64,000 bases of DNA from Owenweeksia sp048267305 (GTDB taxonomy: Bacteria > Bacteroidota > Bacteroidia > Flavobacteriales > Schleiferiaceae). Under the pieces are notes generated by a model. The model searched no databases, was not told where the DNA came from, and was given only the letters and a program-made list of their open reading frames with translations. The stretch spans positions 1 through 64,000 of the forward strand of contig JBLWXT010000003.1 in the NCBI GenBank assembly GCA_048267305.1. The letters are read 5' to 3'. Shown in pieces: positions 32,585 to 42,400 of the stretch. Positions within the stretch are counted from its first letter, which is position 1; each line of letters opens with the position of its first letter. The position numbers and the translations under genes were made by a program.

Positions 32585-33343
32585 TTAAGAATTCCCCCTC
32601 TGCCTTACCACCTCATAAAGTAAAGCCCCTGCCGCCACCGAAACATTCAGCGAACCAATTTTACCTTTCATGGGAAGCTTAACGGAAGCTGTACACATTT
32701 CCAGGTAAGCAGGTGAAACACCATCTTCCTCTGATCCCATTATAATACATGCGGGGCCGGAAAGATCAGTGTCATAAAGCAAAGTGTCTGTTTTTTCGGT
32801 ACAGGCAATCATCTTAAGGCCACTGTTTTTAAGGAAGGTGATAGTCTCTTTTAATTTCTCCTCGCGGCAAACGGCAATATGATTCAGTGCTCCTGCTGAG
32901 GTTTTAAGGGCATCAAAGTTTACGGGAGCGCTACCACGTGTAGGAACAACCACAGCATGAACTCCGGTGCACTCTGCCGTACGACAAATGGCGCCAAAGT
33001 TTCGTACATCAGTCACTCTATCCAACATCAGTATTAGTGGGTCCTCCCCATTTTCAAAACAGCGGGTAACAATTTCTTCTATATTGGAGAAGGTAACAGA
33101 AGATGTAAAAGCAATTACACCCTGATGGTTTTTTCGCGTAATGCGATTAAGCTTTTCAATAGGTACGTGTTTGTAGGGAGTTTTGTGCTTCAGGATTACC
33201 GGCCATAACTCCTGAAAAGTCTGGCTTTTCAGTCCTTTTTGAATTAATATGGTATCAATTTCCTTTCCGGCTTCTATAGCCTCCAATACGGGTCTAGTAC
33301 CAATAAGGAGGTCCTTGCCTGTATTGGCCTTGCTGTTGTTCAT
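32585..33343 (-). CDS. rlmB: 23S rRNA (guanosine-2'-O-)-methyltransferase RlmB
   Basis: RlmB methylates the ribose of G2251 in 23S rRNA using SAM. The 252-residue SPOUT enzyme has an N-terminal substrate-binding region (GTRPVLEAIEAG), then the TrmH core with NFGAICRTAE, IIMGSEEDGVS and GSLNVSVAAGALLYE, which form the SAM-binding knot. The first 50 bp overlap the upstream GWxTD gene in another frame. The N-terminus has no alternative Met downstream before the conserved block, so the overlap appears real. Confidence 0.93.
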   Translation of the reverse strand: MNNSKANTGKDLLIGTRPVLEAIEAGKEIDTILIQKGLKSQTFQELWPVILKHKTPYKHVPIEKLNRITRKNHQGVIAFTSSVTFSNIEEIVTRCFENGEDPLILMLDRVTDVRNFGAICRTAECTGVHAVVVPTRGSAPVNFDALKTSAGALNHIAVCREEKLKETITFLKNSGLKMIACTEKTDTLLYDTDLSGPACIIMGSEEDGVSPAYLEMCTASVKLPMKGKIGSLNVSVAAGALLYEVVRQRGNS

Positions 33344-34661
33344 CCTGTTCTCTTTTTATGTCTTTTGAATTGTAAATGTGGCCATTACGCCAGGCTTCTA
33401 TGGCTTGTCCCCAGCCATAGCGATAGCTATTCAGTCGCTCCATGGCGAAGTCGTTATCCGAAAATGGGTTGTTCACTTTGGTGAAAGTGAAGTAATAGGA
33501 GAGGGATGAATTTTCATCACCATAAATCCAGTTTTCGCCTTCGGTGGAGCGGTAAACCCTATTGGGTGGACCATAGATAACGTAGATTATTCCGCGGTCG
33601 GTTTTCCAGCCTTCGAGGTAACTGCTGAAAAACATATTGGCCTCCTGCACCCTGGTGTAATAGGCCTCCAGTAGTATTTTAGAGCGTTCTGCACTTCCGC
33701 TTCTCTTTAGCCAAAAATCATCAACCAGCTTTTTTAATTCCGCGGGATTATCAAAGGCAGCGCTAATCTCGTCATACTCGCGTCTGGTGGTTAGGTACCT
33801 TAAAGGAGGGCCAAGATGTGCGCGCTTCGCAACAAAGGGGAACTGATCGTAAAAAGAGTATACGGAATATCCTTCCCATTGTGTAGTGTCTGCTCTAAAA
33901 TGGTAAAATCCATTTGCATGGAGTTTTATAGGGGCATTGGCATCTACCATAAAGGTGGAATCCGGCTTCAGGTCAAAAGATTCCTCTCCGCTAGAAGAAT
34001 AGGGAGGAAGTGCCACAGGGAAGTTTCGATTGTAGTAGCTTACATATAGTTGATCAACTTTTTTCGGACTGTACTCTATGAGAAAGGGAACATTTGTGGG
34101 GACATGATTCTTGAAAATAGGATTGCCCGATGTATCAGTCATAAAGAAATAGCCTGTCACCAAATCCGAGCTTTTGTCAATGCGTATAAAGTTGTCAAAC
34201 TCCACCTGACGGTTTTTGTCGGTCATGATGAGTCTTAATACATACTTCAGGTCTTCTGTTTTAAACGAAGTGTTCAAATCAAAATAACCGGTTATGGCCT
34301 TTACAGGAGGAGTTGTTGCCTGGTCTTTGATAACAACCATGCCGCTGTCTAGCTGAGTGGTAATTTCAAAGCTTGGAGCCAAACTAAAGCCAATGGTAAA
34401 ATTGGCTTTGTAAACAGTTTCTTCGGGCTCACGCATGTAAAGCAGATCAGCACTGTTTATGCGGTAATAAACGCGAGTTTGATCCTTTGAGATGTGATGC
34501 ACAACAAATTCGGGCCGTGGAGCAAGGTCTTTGGTATTGTAAACATAACCTACATCGCTGGCCTGAAAGCCTGTTTTAGAGGTACATCCTGTAAACAGTA
34601 GAACGACTAAAACCCCCGGGAAGGTAAAGTTTAATAATATATGTTGTAAAGCTTTCTTCAT
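33294..34661 (-). CDS. GWxTD-domain lipoprotein
   Basis: From the ATG at 34661 the protein has 455 residues (the frame has a GTG at 34673). A lipoprotein signal ends at the Cys of LLFTGCTS. A beta-rich N-terminal half is followed by the GWxTD domain with the signature EGWKTDRG and IYVIYGPPNRVYRST, a module of Bacteroidota and related phyla of unknown function. The Gln-rich C-terminus (QEQQQGQYRQ-type) overlaps the rlmB start by 50 bp. It is the first gene of the leftward operon with rlmB, the small secreted protein and the M1 peptidase. Confidence 0.9.
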   Translation of the reverse strand: MKKALQHILLNFTFPGVLVVLLFTGCTSKTGFQASDVGYVYNTKDLAPRPEFVVHHISKDQTRVYYRINSADLLYMREPEETVYKANFTIGFSLAPSFEITTQLDSGMVVIKDQATTPPVKAITGYFDLNTSFKTEDLKYVLRLIMTDKNRQVEFDNFIRIDKSSDLVTGYFFMTDTSGNPIFKNHVPTNVPFLIEYSPKKVDQLYVSYYNRNFPVALPPYSSSGEESFDLKPDSTFMVDANAPIKLHANGFYHFRADTTQWEGYSVYSFYDQFPFVAKRAHLGPPLRYLTTRREYDEISAAFDNPAELKKLVDDFWLKRSGSAERSKILLEAYYTRVQEANMFFSSYLEGWKTDRGIIYVIYGPPNRVYRSTEGENWIYGDENSSLSYYFTFTKVNNPFSDNDFAMERLNSYRYGWGQAIEAWRNGHIYNSKDIKREQDEQQQGQYRQGPPYWY

Positions 34662-34795
34662 GTACCAAAACACGGATTAATTATAAGTAGCCGCTGTTTT
34701 AATTGAAGCAAAATTAACCAATTTTGGTGTCGGCATTTTTCCTAATTGCTTTAGGCAAAACGGAGGCCCCTGGCGAATAGTGTAATGGCTTTGAT

Positions 34796-36472
34796 CTAAA
34801 ACCTGTTGGTGTAACCAAAGTGGATTTTGGATGTTCTCAAGTCAAATGGGTTTTGGTCATCTTTTCCCAAAGCATAAAAGAGAGAAAAGATGCCTGCACC
34901 TGTCTGGAAGTTTATACCAGCTCCAATTCCTGTAAAGAAGGTGGATGAAAACTGTTCTCCTGCGTTGTTCTCCACATAGGCTAAATCGGAAAATAAAGTA
35001 AGATAATCATAGGTGCCGATCATGTAGCGGTATTCAATTGTGCCTATGCCATAGCTGGAAGCGTAAATGCTCTGTTCATTAAAACCCCTCATGGTTTTGA
35101 GCCCACCAATACGGTACAATTCATTGGTAAAAAGCTGTCCGCCAAAAAGGGCTTCGCTTTTTAAACCCAGCTTTAGGATATGCCTCGGAAATAAAGTGAT
35201 CCATTGATCAGCAAACACTTGCCAGCCATATTGATCCTGATTGGAGTTTTCACTTCTTCGTTTTCCGGTAAGACCATAGCCGATAATTTTAAAGCCTTTT
35301 GTGGGTACAATTACCCGATTCGTTTTTTTTAACTCTAAACCCAGCTTGTAGGTGGTTGTGTTAAATGATTTATAGGAAGTAAGGCTTTCGCTGTTTAGCA
35401 GCACGTTGGATGACCGATAGCTTAAACCGCCACTTAAAAAGCTTCCGCTTTCCAGCAGATATTTAAGAAGGCCTTGAGCATCGGAGTTTACAAAGGTGCT
35501 GTCTTGCCTGAAAATAGCCAGATTGCCCTGTAGCCAAACAGGGGTTTTAAACAAATAGGGGATTTCAAAATCGAGATTAAATGCTTGTACGCTTTCATCG
35601 GGCCTGCGCCAACGGATACTAATATCTTCACCTTTTTTAAAGAGATGAAGCAGTCGTAATTGTATGTCTCCATTAAAAACGGCCTTGCCATTCTCCTGAG
35701 TGTTCAGCCCAATTACCCCATCAATCTGATTGCTCTTTACTTCTTCAAGGTATAAGTACAAAACTGTTTTTGATTTTGTGAACGCTACAGCGGGAGGTCG
35801 CGTCATGCGCAGATATTCTATCTGGTCTGAATAAATTAGTATGTCTTTGAGATACCTTTCCTGATAAAGCATTCCCTTTTTGTATTTAAGATCATACTTC
35901 AAAACATTTTTTGAAAATTTATCAAAACCTTTAATTACCAGGCTGTCAATGGTTACCATGGGCCCCGGCTCAATTTTTAGGGTGAGGTTAAGCGAGTCAT
36001 TAATCAAATCATACTCGATGGGTTTAAGTGTGGCAAAGGGGTGTCCATGATTTTCGAGATAATCGAGATAGTGATTTATAGTTTTTCTAAAATTCGCACT
36101 GTCAAGAATTCCACTTACAGCTTTCAAATTATCTGATAATGGTAAGGCAAAGTCCTGGGGGAGAATAAGGTTCATCTTTCCTGAAAATAACTGGGGACCT
36201 GGGTTCAGCGTGAGTACAGTAATAGAATCCCCCGTAGAAAGATTGGCCTCCGAAAGAAGGTGGGCCTTGGAAAACAGTAAAACCTTGATGCCCGTGATTC
36301 TGTTTTGAATATCAGCAGAATCTTTAACAGCACCTTCAAATTTTTGGATTTGCTGTTTTAGAGTTGGTGTAGGTTCAGATTGAAACTCAATAGACAGGTA
36401 AGCTTGCCCCTGGCTGAGTAGAGCAAAGGTGAGAAAGGTAAATACAAAATGGATTTTTTTTAAAGCTCCCAA
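34796..36472 (-). CDS. BamA/TamA-like outer-membrane protein
   Basis: The 558-residue protein has a signal peptide (about 1-22), one or two POTRA-like segments (the clearest at about 170-215, SLVIKGFDKFSKNVL) and a C-terminal Omp85-type beta-barrel ending in an aromatic residue (GYTNRF). The barrel motif GGLKTMRGFNEQS fits the VRGF/Y site of the family. Omp85 proteins insert or export outer-membrane proteins; the short length points to a TamA-like or specialised member rather than BamA itself. The frame begins with TTG inside the last codons of ung (13-bp overlap); no ATG is available. Confidence 0.82.
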   Translation of the reverse strand: MGALKKIHFVFTFLTFALLSQGQAYLSIEFQSEPTPTLKQQIQKFEGAVKDSADIQNRITGIKVLLFSKAHLLSEANLSTGDSITVLTLNPGPQLFSGKMNLILPQDFALPLSDNLKAVSGILDSANFRKTINHYLDYLENHGHPFATLKPIEYDLINDSLNLTLKIEPGPMVTIDSLVIKGFDKFSKNVLKYDLKYKKGMLYQERYLKDILIYSDQIEYLRMTRPPAVAFTKSKTVLYLYLEEVKSNQIDGVIGLNTQENGKAVFNGDIQLRLLHLFKKGEDISIRWRRPDESVQAFNLDFEIPYLFKTPVWLQGNLAIFRQDSTFVNSDAQGLLKYLLESGSFLSGGLSYRSSNVLLNSESLTSYKSFNTTTYKLGLELKKTNRVIVPTKGFKIIGYGLTGKRRSENSNQDQYGWQVFADQWITLFPRHILKLGLKSEALFGGQLFTNELYRIGGLKTMRGFNEQSIYASSYGIGTIEYRYMIGTYDYLTLFSDLAYVENNAGEQFSSTFFTGIGAGINFQTGAGIFSLFYALGKDDQNPFDLRTSKIHFGYTNRF

Positions 36473-37140
36473 TCTACGGGTGTCAAATTGTTTTTTTTCA
36501 AAATCTCATTTGCTCTTGAAAAAGGACGGCTACCAAAAAAACCGTTTCTCGCAGCAAAGGGTGATGGATGAACGGATTCTATGATATGATGTTTTTCGAT
36601 ATCTATTAAATGTTTTTTCCCTCGCGCAAAATTGCCCCAAAGAATAAAAACCAAATTGCTTTTTTGGTCAGACAATGTTTTAATTGCGGCATCCGTGAAT
36701 ATTTCCCAACCCTGATTTCTGTGTGATCCGGGTTGACCGGCCCTTACCGTGAGTACGGCATTCAGCATCAGCACCCCGTTTTCGGCCCATTTTGTTAAAT
36801 CCCCATGTTCACTGGGTTTTACTCCTAAGTCGCTTTCCAGCTCTTTATAAATATTCTTTAGTGATGGTGGAACCCTGACGTCTCTGCCTACCGAAAAGCT
36901 TAATCCATTGGCCTGTCCGTTGCCATGGTAGGGATCCTGACCAATAATGACAACCTTTACTTTATCAAATGGGGTGGCGTCAAAAGCAGTAAATATTTTG
37001 CTACCCGGGGGGTAAATGGTGTAGTTTGAATTTTCGCTTTTCAGAAAATTTTTCAGTTTGCAGAAGTAGTCTTTTTGAAATTCTCCAGACAACGCTTTAA
37101 GCCAGGAGGGGTCTATTTTAGGCGAGGTACTACTCATCAA
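36460..37140 (-). CDS. ung: uracil-DNA glycosylase
   Basis: Ung removes uracil from DNA, the first step of base excision repair. The 226-residue family-1 enzyme has the water-activating GQDPYHG (67-73, D69), the uracil-binding LMLNAVLTVR and the minor-groove loop HPSPFAARNGF. All catalytic residues are present and the length is standard. The 3' end overlaps the start of the BamA/TamA-like gene by 13 bp, so both are likely on one transcript. Confidence 0.97.
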   Translation of the reverse strand: MMSSTSPKIDPSWLKALSGEFQKDYFCKLKNFLKSENSNYTIYPPGSKIFTAFDATPFDKVKVVIIGQDPYHGNGQANGLSFSVGRDVRVPPSLKNIYKELESDLGVKPSEHGDLTKWAENGVLMLNAVLTVRAGQPGSHRNQGWEIFTDAAIKTLSDQKSNLVFILWGNFARGKKHLIDIEKHHIIESVHPSPFAARNGFFGSRPFSRANEILKKNNLTPVDWEL

Positions 37141-37210
37141 AGAATAAATTACTTTATTTATGGTTTAATAACTGTAAGTGATTACCGCAAATGGTCAATG
37201 GCAAATTAAG

Positions 37211-37218
37211 TAACTTTG
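37211..37218 (+). promoter_or_regulatory. -7 element of the lipoprotein-ytxJ operon (TAACTTTG)
   Basis: A perfect TAnnTTTG 34 bases before the ATG of the 41-aa lipoprotein at 37253. It supports that small ORF as the first gene of the unit. Confidence 0.5.
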
Positions 37219-37252
37219 CTGTTCATTGGTCAGAAACAACTAATTTTTAAGA

Positions 37253-37378
37253 ATGAAAAAAGTAATCGTAATCTTAGCGCTTGGCGTTATCGGAGTATTG
37301 GCTCAATCGTGTGGTGCTGGAGAAAAGTGTCCTGCATATTCACAAAATGATGTAGAACAGGGGGATCAAAGAAGCTGA
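37253..37378 (+). CDS. 41-residue lipoprotein
   Basis: This small ORF starts with MKKVIVILALGVIGVLAQ and has a lipobox with Cys20 (AQSC), leaving only about 21 mature residues with a second Cys in EKCPAYS. A promoter motif lies 34 bp upstream. Its TGA (37376-37378) shares its last base with the ATG of ytxJ (TGATG), so translation of ytxJ is probably coupled. Similar tiny KCPAYS-type lipoproteins occur in Bacteroidota as I recall, but the function is unknown. Confidence 0.7.
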   Translation: MKKVIVILALGVIGVLAQSCGAGEKCPAYSQNDVEQGDQRS

Positions 37379-37725
37379 TGGACTTTATTGAACTTAGGGA
37401 GCAAACTCAACTCAACGATATAATTGAAGATTCAAACAGCCTCCCTATGGGGGCTTTAATCTTTAAACACAGCACCAGATGTTCTATAAGTCGCATGGTG
37501 CTGGATAGGTTTAAAAGAGAATGGAACTTGCCTGCTGAAGAAATGTCTGTTTATTATCTGGACCTGATTAATTACAGATCCCTTTCTAATGATGTTAGTG
37601 AAAAGTTTGAGGTTGTGCATGAATCTCCTCAAATATTACTGATAAAGAATGGTAAGAGCGTTTACAATGCATCGCACAATATGATTTCACCTCGGTTAAT
37701 ACAACAGGAAGCACTGAATGATTAA
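37378..37725 (+). CDS. ytxJ: bacillithiol-system redox protein YtxJ (monothiol bacilliredoxin)
   Basis: The 115-residue thioredoxin-fold protein has one Cys, C35, in FKHSTRCSIS, the signature of YtxJ/BrxC-type bacilliredoxins that exchange bacillithiol with protein thiols. SPQILLIKNGKSVYNASH near the C-terminus contains the cis-Pro region expected in the fold. It starts on the last base of the lipoprotein stop and overlaps the next gene by 8 bp, so the three are cotranscribed. Together with ypdA and bshB1 it indicates a working bacillithiol cycle. Confidence 0.92.
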   Translation: MDFIELREQTQLNDIIEDSNSLPMGALIFKHSTRCSISRMVLDRFKREWNLPAEEMSVYYLDLINYRSLSNDVSEKFEVVHESPQILLIKNGKSVYNASHNMISPRLIQQEALND

Positions 37726-38479
37726 AAAAGTACTCATATATGTATTGGTGTTGGCACCTATGCTTGTTCTTGCTCAGCTGGAAACTTCAGCCGACTGGAA
37801 AAGGCAGATATATGATAGGGAGTACACATTCGGTATAGTGGGCCACACTATGGGCTATGGTTTGGATTTCAGGTATCTCAAATTTAAAGACGCCTTTAAT
37901 AAAAAAGGATTTGAACTTGAACTTACCAAGATTAGGCATCCCAAGGAAAACACACGGCCGGCTGAGAGATCTTTGAGTAACGCAAAGGGATATGTGTTTG
38001 ACCGTGAAAATTCCTTTTTTACGCTTCGGGCAGGTTATATGTACGAGAAAATTCTGTTTGATAAAACAGATCAGGGCACTGTTGCCATATCGTATGTTCT
38101 CACAGGAGGAATTTCTTTGGGGCTGCTAAAGCCCGTGTACATTGAGCTTAAGGAGGATGAAAGATCAACTTTTAGCCCAATTAAAGTGGAACGATACAAC
38201 CATCAGAAACATTTGGGGTCTACAATATTGGGAGAAGCAAGTTTTTTTAATGGAATAGGTGAAACCAAGCTTCATCCCGGGGTATATGTTAAGGCCGGAA
38301 CAATCTTTAATTACCAGTTATTGGAAAAGAAGGTTACCTCTTTGGAAGCGGGTATTGTTTATGACCTATTTTATAAGGAGGTTCCAATTTTTTATGAAGA
38401 TCCTAATGGTGAGGATGTAAATCTTCAGGGCTTTTTTCAAATGTATCTAGCCTTCAATTTTGGCTATAGAAAAAACTAG
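37718..38479 (+). CDS. secreted, probably outer-membrane beta-barrel protein
   Basis: The 253-residue protein has a signal peptide (about 1-19, cleaved near VLAQ) and alternating polar/apolar strands with aromatic girdle residues, ending in FQMYLAFNFGYRKN, which fits a small outer-membrane barrel. I recognise no named family. It overlaps ytxJ by 8 bp and is followed 1 bp later by lipA, and so belongs to the same operon. The function is unknown. Confidence 0.75.
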   Translation: MIKKVLIYVLVLAPMLVLAQLETSADWKRQIYDREYTFGIVGHTMGYGLDFRYLKFKDAFNKKGFELELTKIRHPKENTRPAERSLSNAKGYVFDRENSFFTLRAGYMYEKILFDKTDQGTVAISYVLTGGISLGLLKPVYIELKEDERSTFSPIKVERYNHQKHLGSTILGEASFFNGIGETKLHPGVYVKAGTIFNYQLLEKKVTSLEAGIVYDLFYKEVPIFYEDPNGEDVNLQGFFQMYLAFNFGYRKN

Positions 38480-38480
38480 A

Positions 38481-39359
38481 ATGAGTAAAATAGCGGAAGC
38501 TACATTAGATAAAACAAAAATTACTAAGCCAAAATGGCTTAGAGTAAAATTACCAACAGGGGATAAGTACAAGAACGTACGCAAGCTGGTGGATAATTAT
38601 GGCCTCAACACTATTTGCCAAAGCGGAAATTGCCCGAATATGGGTGAATGTTGGGGAGCGGGCACTGCAACCTTCATGATTTTGGGAAATATCTGTACCC
38701 GAAGTTGTGGCTTTTGTTCAGTAAAAACCGGAAGGCCTGATCAGGTTGATTGGGATGAGCCCGAAAGAGTGGCACGTTCGGTTAAGCTTATGGATGTGAA
38801 ACATTGTGTGCTTACATCTGTTGATCGGGACGATTTGAGAGATGGAGGTTCTATAATATGGAAGGAAACGGTTAATGCCGTTAGAAGGATGAGCCCCGGA
38901 ACCACCATGGAAACATTGATTCCGGATTTTAGAGGTGAGACGATAAACATCGATAGAATAGTGGAGGCAGCCCCCGAAATTGTGAGCCATAATATTGAAA
39001 CTGTAAGGCGACTTACCCGTAAGGTTAGGATTCAGGCACAGTACGATAGAAGTATGAAAGTGCTCAGCTACCTCAAGGAGAAAGGGCTTCCCCGCACAAA
39101 AAGTGGCATAATGCTTGGACTGGGGGAGTTAGAAGAAGAGGTGGTTGACACATTGAAGGATTTGCGTAAGGCGAATGTGGATATTGTAACCATCGGTCAA
39201 TATTTGCAACCCACAACAAGTCATCTGCCCGTACAAGAGTTTGTGTCTCCTGAGCAATTTGAGAGATTTAAAACCATCGGTTTGGAGATGGGATTCAGAT
39301 ATGTTGAAAGCGGCCCATTGGTTAGATCTTCCTACCATGCGGAACGTCATATGTTTTAA
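38481..39359 (+). CDS. lipA: lipoyl synthase
   Basis: LipA inserts two sulfurs into octanoyl groups on lipoyl domains and is a radical-SAM enzyme. From the ATG at 38481 it has 292 residues (a TTG at 38460 lies in the previous gene). The auxiliary cluster ligands are C46, C51 and C57, and the radical-SAM CxxxCxxC is C72, C76 and C79. The C-terminal RSSYHAE block contains the Ser that ligates the auxiliary cluster. It closes the lipoprotein-ytxJ operon. Confidence 0.96.
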   Translation: MSKIAEATLDKTKITKPKWLRVKLPTGDKYKNVRKLVDNYGLNTICQSGNCPNMGECWGAGTATFMILGNICTRSCGFCSVKTGRPDQVDWDEPERVARSVKLMDVKHCVLTSVDRDDLRDGGSIIWKETVNAVRRMSPGTTMETLIPDFRGETINIDRIVEAAPEIVSHNIETVRRLTRKVRIQAQYDRSMKVLSYLKEKGLPRTKSGIMLGLGELEEEVVDTLKDLRKANVDIVTIGQYLQPTTSHLPVQEFVSPEQFERFKTIGLEMGFRYVESGPLVRSSYHAERHMF

Positions 39360-39382
39360 GAGGAAGTAAAGTATTTGTAAAT

Positions 39383-39390
39383 TATATTTG
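39383..39390 (+). promoter_or_regulatory. -7 element of the 39423 gene (TATATTTG)
   Basis: A perfect TAnnTTTG 33 bases before the ATG at 39423; the -33 element is not evident. Confidence 0.45.
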
Positions 39391-39422
39391 CGGAAATTCA
39401 ATAACACTAGAATTATATTGAT

Positions 39423-42400
39423 ATGAAAAGAGGAGTACTATTTAGCTCTGTAATCGGACTGTCGCTGGTTCTTGGTTCGCTGGCTATTTTTAATGTAAAT
39501 AATAGCAAGGAGTATTATCAACCAAGAAGTCATGCGGAGGCTAAAGAAGGTTTTCAGGGCAGTGCAGAGTGGCTTCACAGACTGAGAGCTAACCAGGTTA
39601 CTGGTGAAATTGCCACTGCTGATGTTTTGGCGGCAAGGGAAGAAATGAGTGTGTTGAATGCTAAATCAAAGAAATCCACACTTGCATTACAATGGGCTGA
39701 ATTGGGGCCAGACAATATCGGAGGTCGTACCAGAGGGTTTTTGATCTCCAAAAAAACACCAGGATTGTTTTTTGCAGCCAGTGTTAGTGGTGGGTTATTC
39801 AGATCTACGAACTCAGGAAATAGCTGGCAGGCTGTAAACGACTTTCAGGATAACCTTGCGGTTACCTGTATAGCTGAATCTTCAAATGGTGATATTTACT
39901 ATGGTACAGGAGAAGGAATGTATTATTCTGCTTCCGGTAGAAAGAGTGAAGGTATTACAGGTGGGGGTGTTTTTAAATCTACAGATGGTGGACTCACCTT
40001 TGAACTGTTGCCAAGTACAAAGCCATTGACCGTTTCAGGTGAGTGGGGGCAGGTGGGTAAAATTGAAGTTGATCCTAATAATCCTCAGAAAATTTACGCA
40101 GCAACCAATCGTGGGCTTAGAGTTTCCACTGATGGTGGTGCTAATTGGACTAACCCATTGGCTCCTTCAATAACCCAGGTTTCTGACATGACAATATCAC
40201 CGTCAGGCCATGTGTGGTTGAGAGCAGTTGGTGTGATAAGCAAATCCACTGATGGAAATACATTTACCGAGGTTTCGTCAACCAACCCTGGACCTACAGA
40301 TCTTCCCAGAAATAATAACGGTAGGTCGAGAATCGCAGTTTCTCCTCAGGACGATAATTATGTTTATGTAGTAATGACTTCGGGAGGAGATTTTAGCAGG
40401 GCATATCGCACCACGGATGGTGGTACTACCTGGACTGAGATTGGAGCACAAAATAGCTTCCTCAACCCACACAGCGGACAGGGGAATTATAACAATGCCT
40501 TAACTGTGGATCCTAAGGATAAAGATCGGATTCTTGTAGGTGGTGTTATCCTATGGGAGTGGAGTCTTTCCAATGGCTGGCAACAGATTGCCTCCAACAG
40601 TCGCTTCTTGCAATTACAATCTCTTTATGTGCATTCTGATGTTCATAATATTGTTTTTCACCCAACTGATAAGAACAAAATTTATGTGTGCTCTGATGGT
40701 GGTGTAACAAGATCTGTAGACAATGGCCTTTCTTGGGTGCCTATTGTAAAGAATTATGGAACTATACAGTTTTATGACATTGGTGTAGGTGGTGATGGTT
40801 CCGTTATTGGAGGAACACAGGATAATAGTAATATTCTGATTAACCCAAATGCGCATCTTCTTGCCAAAACAGGTGTTACTCTTAATTCAGGAGATGGAGG
40901 TTATGCTGATATCTCAAAATTGAATCCAGCGGTAATATTCCTTGAATCTCAGTATGGTAATGCCCTTCGCTCGGTAGATAATGGTGGTTCGTTCTCAAAT
41001 TTCTTTGATTTGGATAGAATGGCTCCTATTTCAACTAATCAACCCGGAGATAACGGTTTTGCCGACTTTGTCGCTCCATTTGAATTGTATGAAAATGTTT
41101 TTGACTTTAAAAGTATCGATCAGATAAGGTTTGGTGCAGACAGTGTTTCCTCAAGCCTGGGGCTTGGAGCTGGAAAAGTGAAGTTTGAAGGGCAGTTTAC
41201 AAGACCACAAGCCAGCGCTGAATTTTTAATTGATGGTGTTACTATAAAAGCAGGACCTCAAAAAGCCACTACTGATGCCAATGGAGATTTTGTAGGATCA
41301 GATGTTGCTTCAGGAAGTTTTGATCCCTTAACAGGAGCTTATAGCGTTACATTTAATCAAGCTGTTTTGGGCTTTGAGGTTATAGGTAAGGCAGCAGTGA
41401 AATATGACGCTGGCGATACAGTTGTGGTGAAGAGTTTAACAAATGATATTCCTCTTACCCGTGTACTTCCAAATGCACTTGCTCCGAATCAGTCTATCAG
41501 CTTTCAGGATCCAATCCAATCGGCATTTTTCATGGGCCTTACGGGTAGAAATGTGAGTAGTGGAAATAATCAGGGAGGTATCTGGATGTCAAGAAATGCC
41601 ATCAGCGATATATCGGTTACTCCAACCTGGTATCACATAGGAAATGTGAATAGCAATGAAACCCCTACATGTATGGCTGTATCAAGTGATGGTGACGTAT
41701 TGTATGTAGGAACTAATCAGGGAAGAGTTTATAGATTCTCCAATATCAGTAATGCTCGTGATTCTGCAAGTACGGATATTGATGATTTCTATACTGGTTC
41801 AACTATAAGCAGACCAAACACTTCTGTAATTCAAAGAACATTGATTGGTGGAACACTGGCATCAACAGGAAGAACGGTTACCGAAATCAACTTTGATCCA
41901 AGAGATAAGGATAAGCTAATTGTAACTTTAGGAAACTACGGAAACACTAACTACGTTTATTATACATCTAACGCTACAGCGGCTAATCCAATATTCAAAT
42001 CAGTACAAGGTAATCTACCCGAATTCCCGGTTTATACAGGTATTTTTAATGCCATGGGCCCTGCAGGTCAGGTGATTTTAGGTACTGAATACGGAACATG
42101 GATAACGGATGACATTACAGCAACTCCTGTTGAATGGACTCAGGAAATCACAGGTTTTGCCAATGTGCCAGTTTTTGACCTTGTTCAAAAACTTACTGTT
42201 CGCAGAGACTTACAGCTTTTTGAAAACAGGGAAGGTGAGATTTATGCAGGAACACATGGTAGAGGTATTTTCAGAACTATGGATACCCAAACTATTGGCC
42301 TTAATGAAAATACAGTTTCAGAAAAGGTAGAGGATAAAACAGTGTTGAAGCTGTATCCAAATCCATCTACAAGCCAGGTATTTGTTCCATTAAACCTTGC

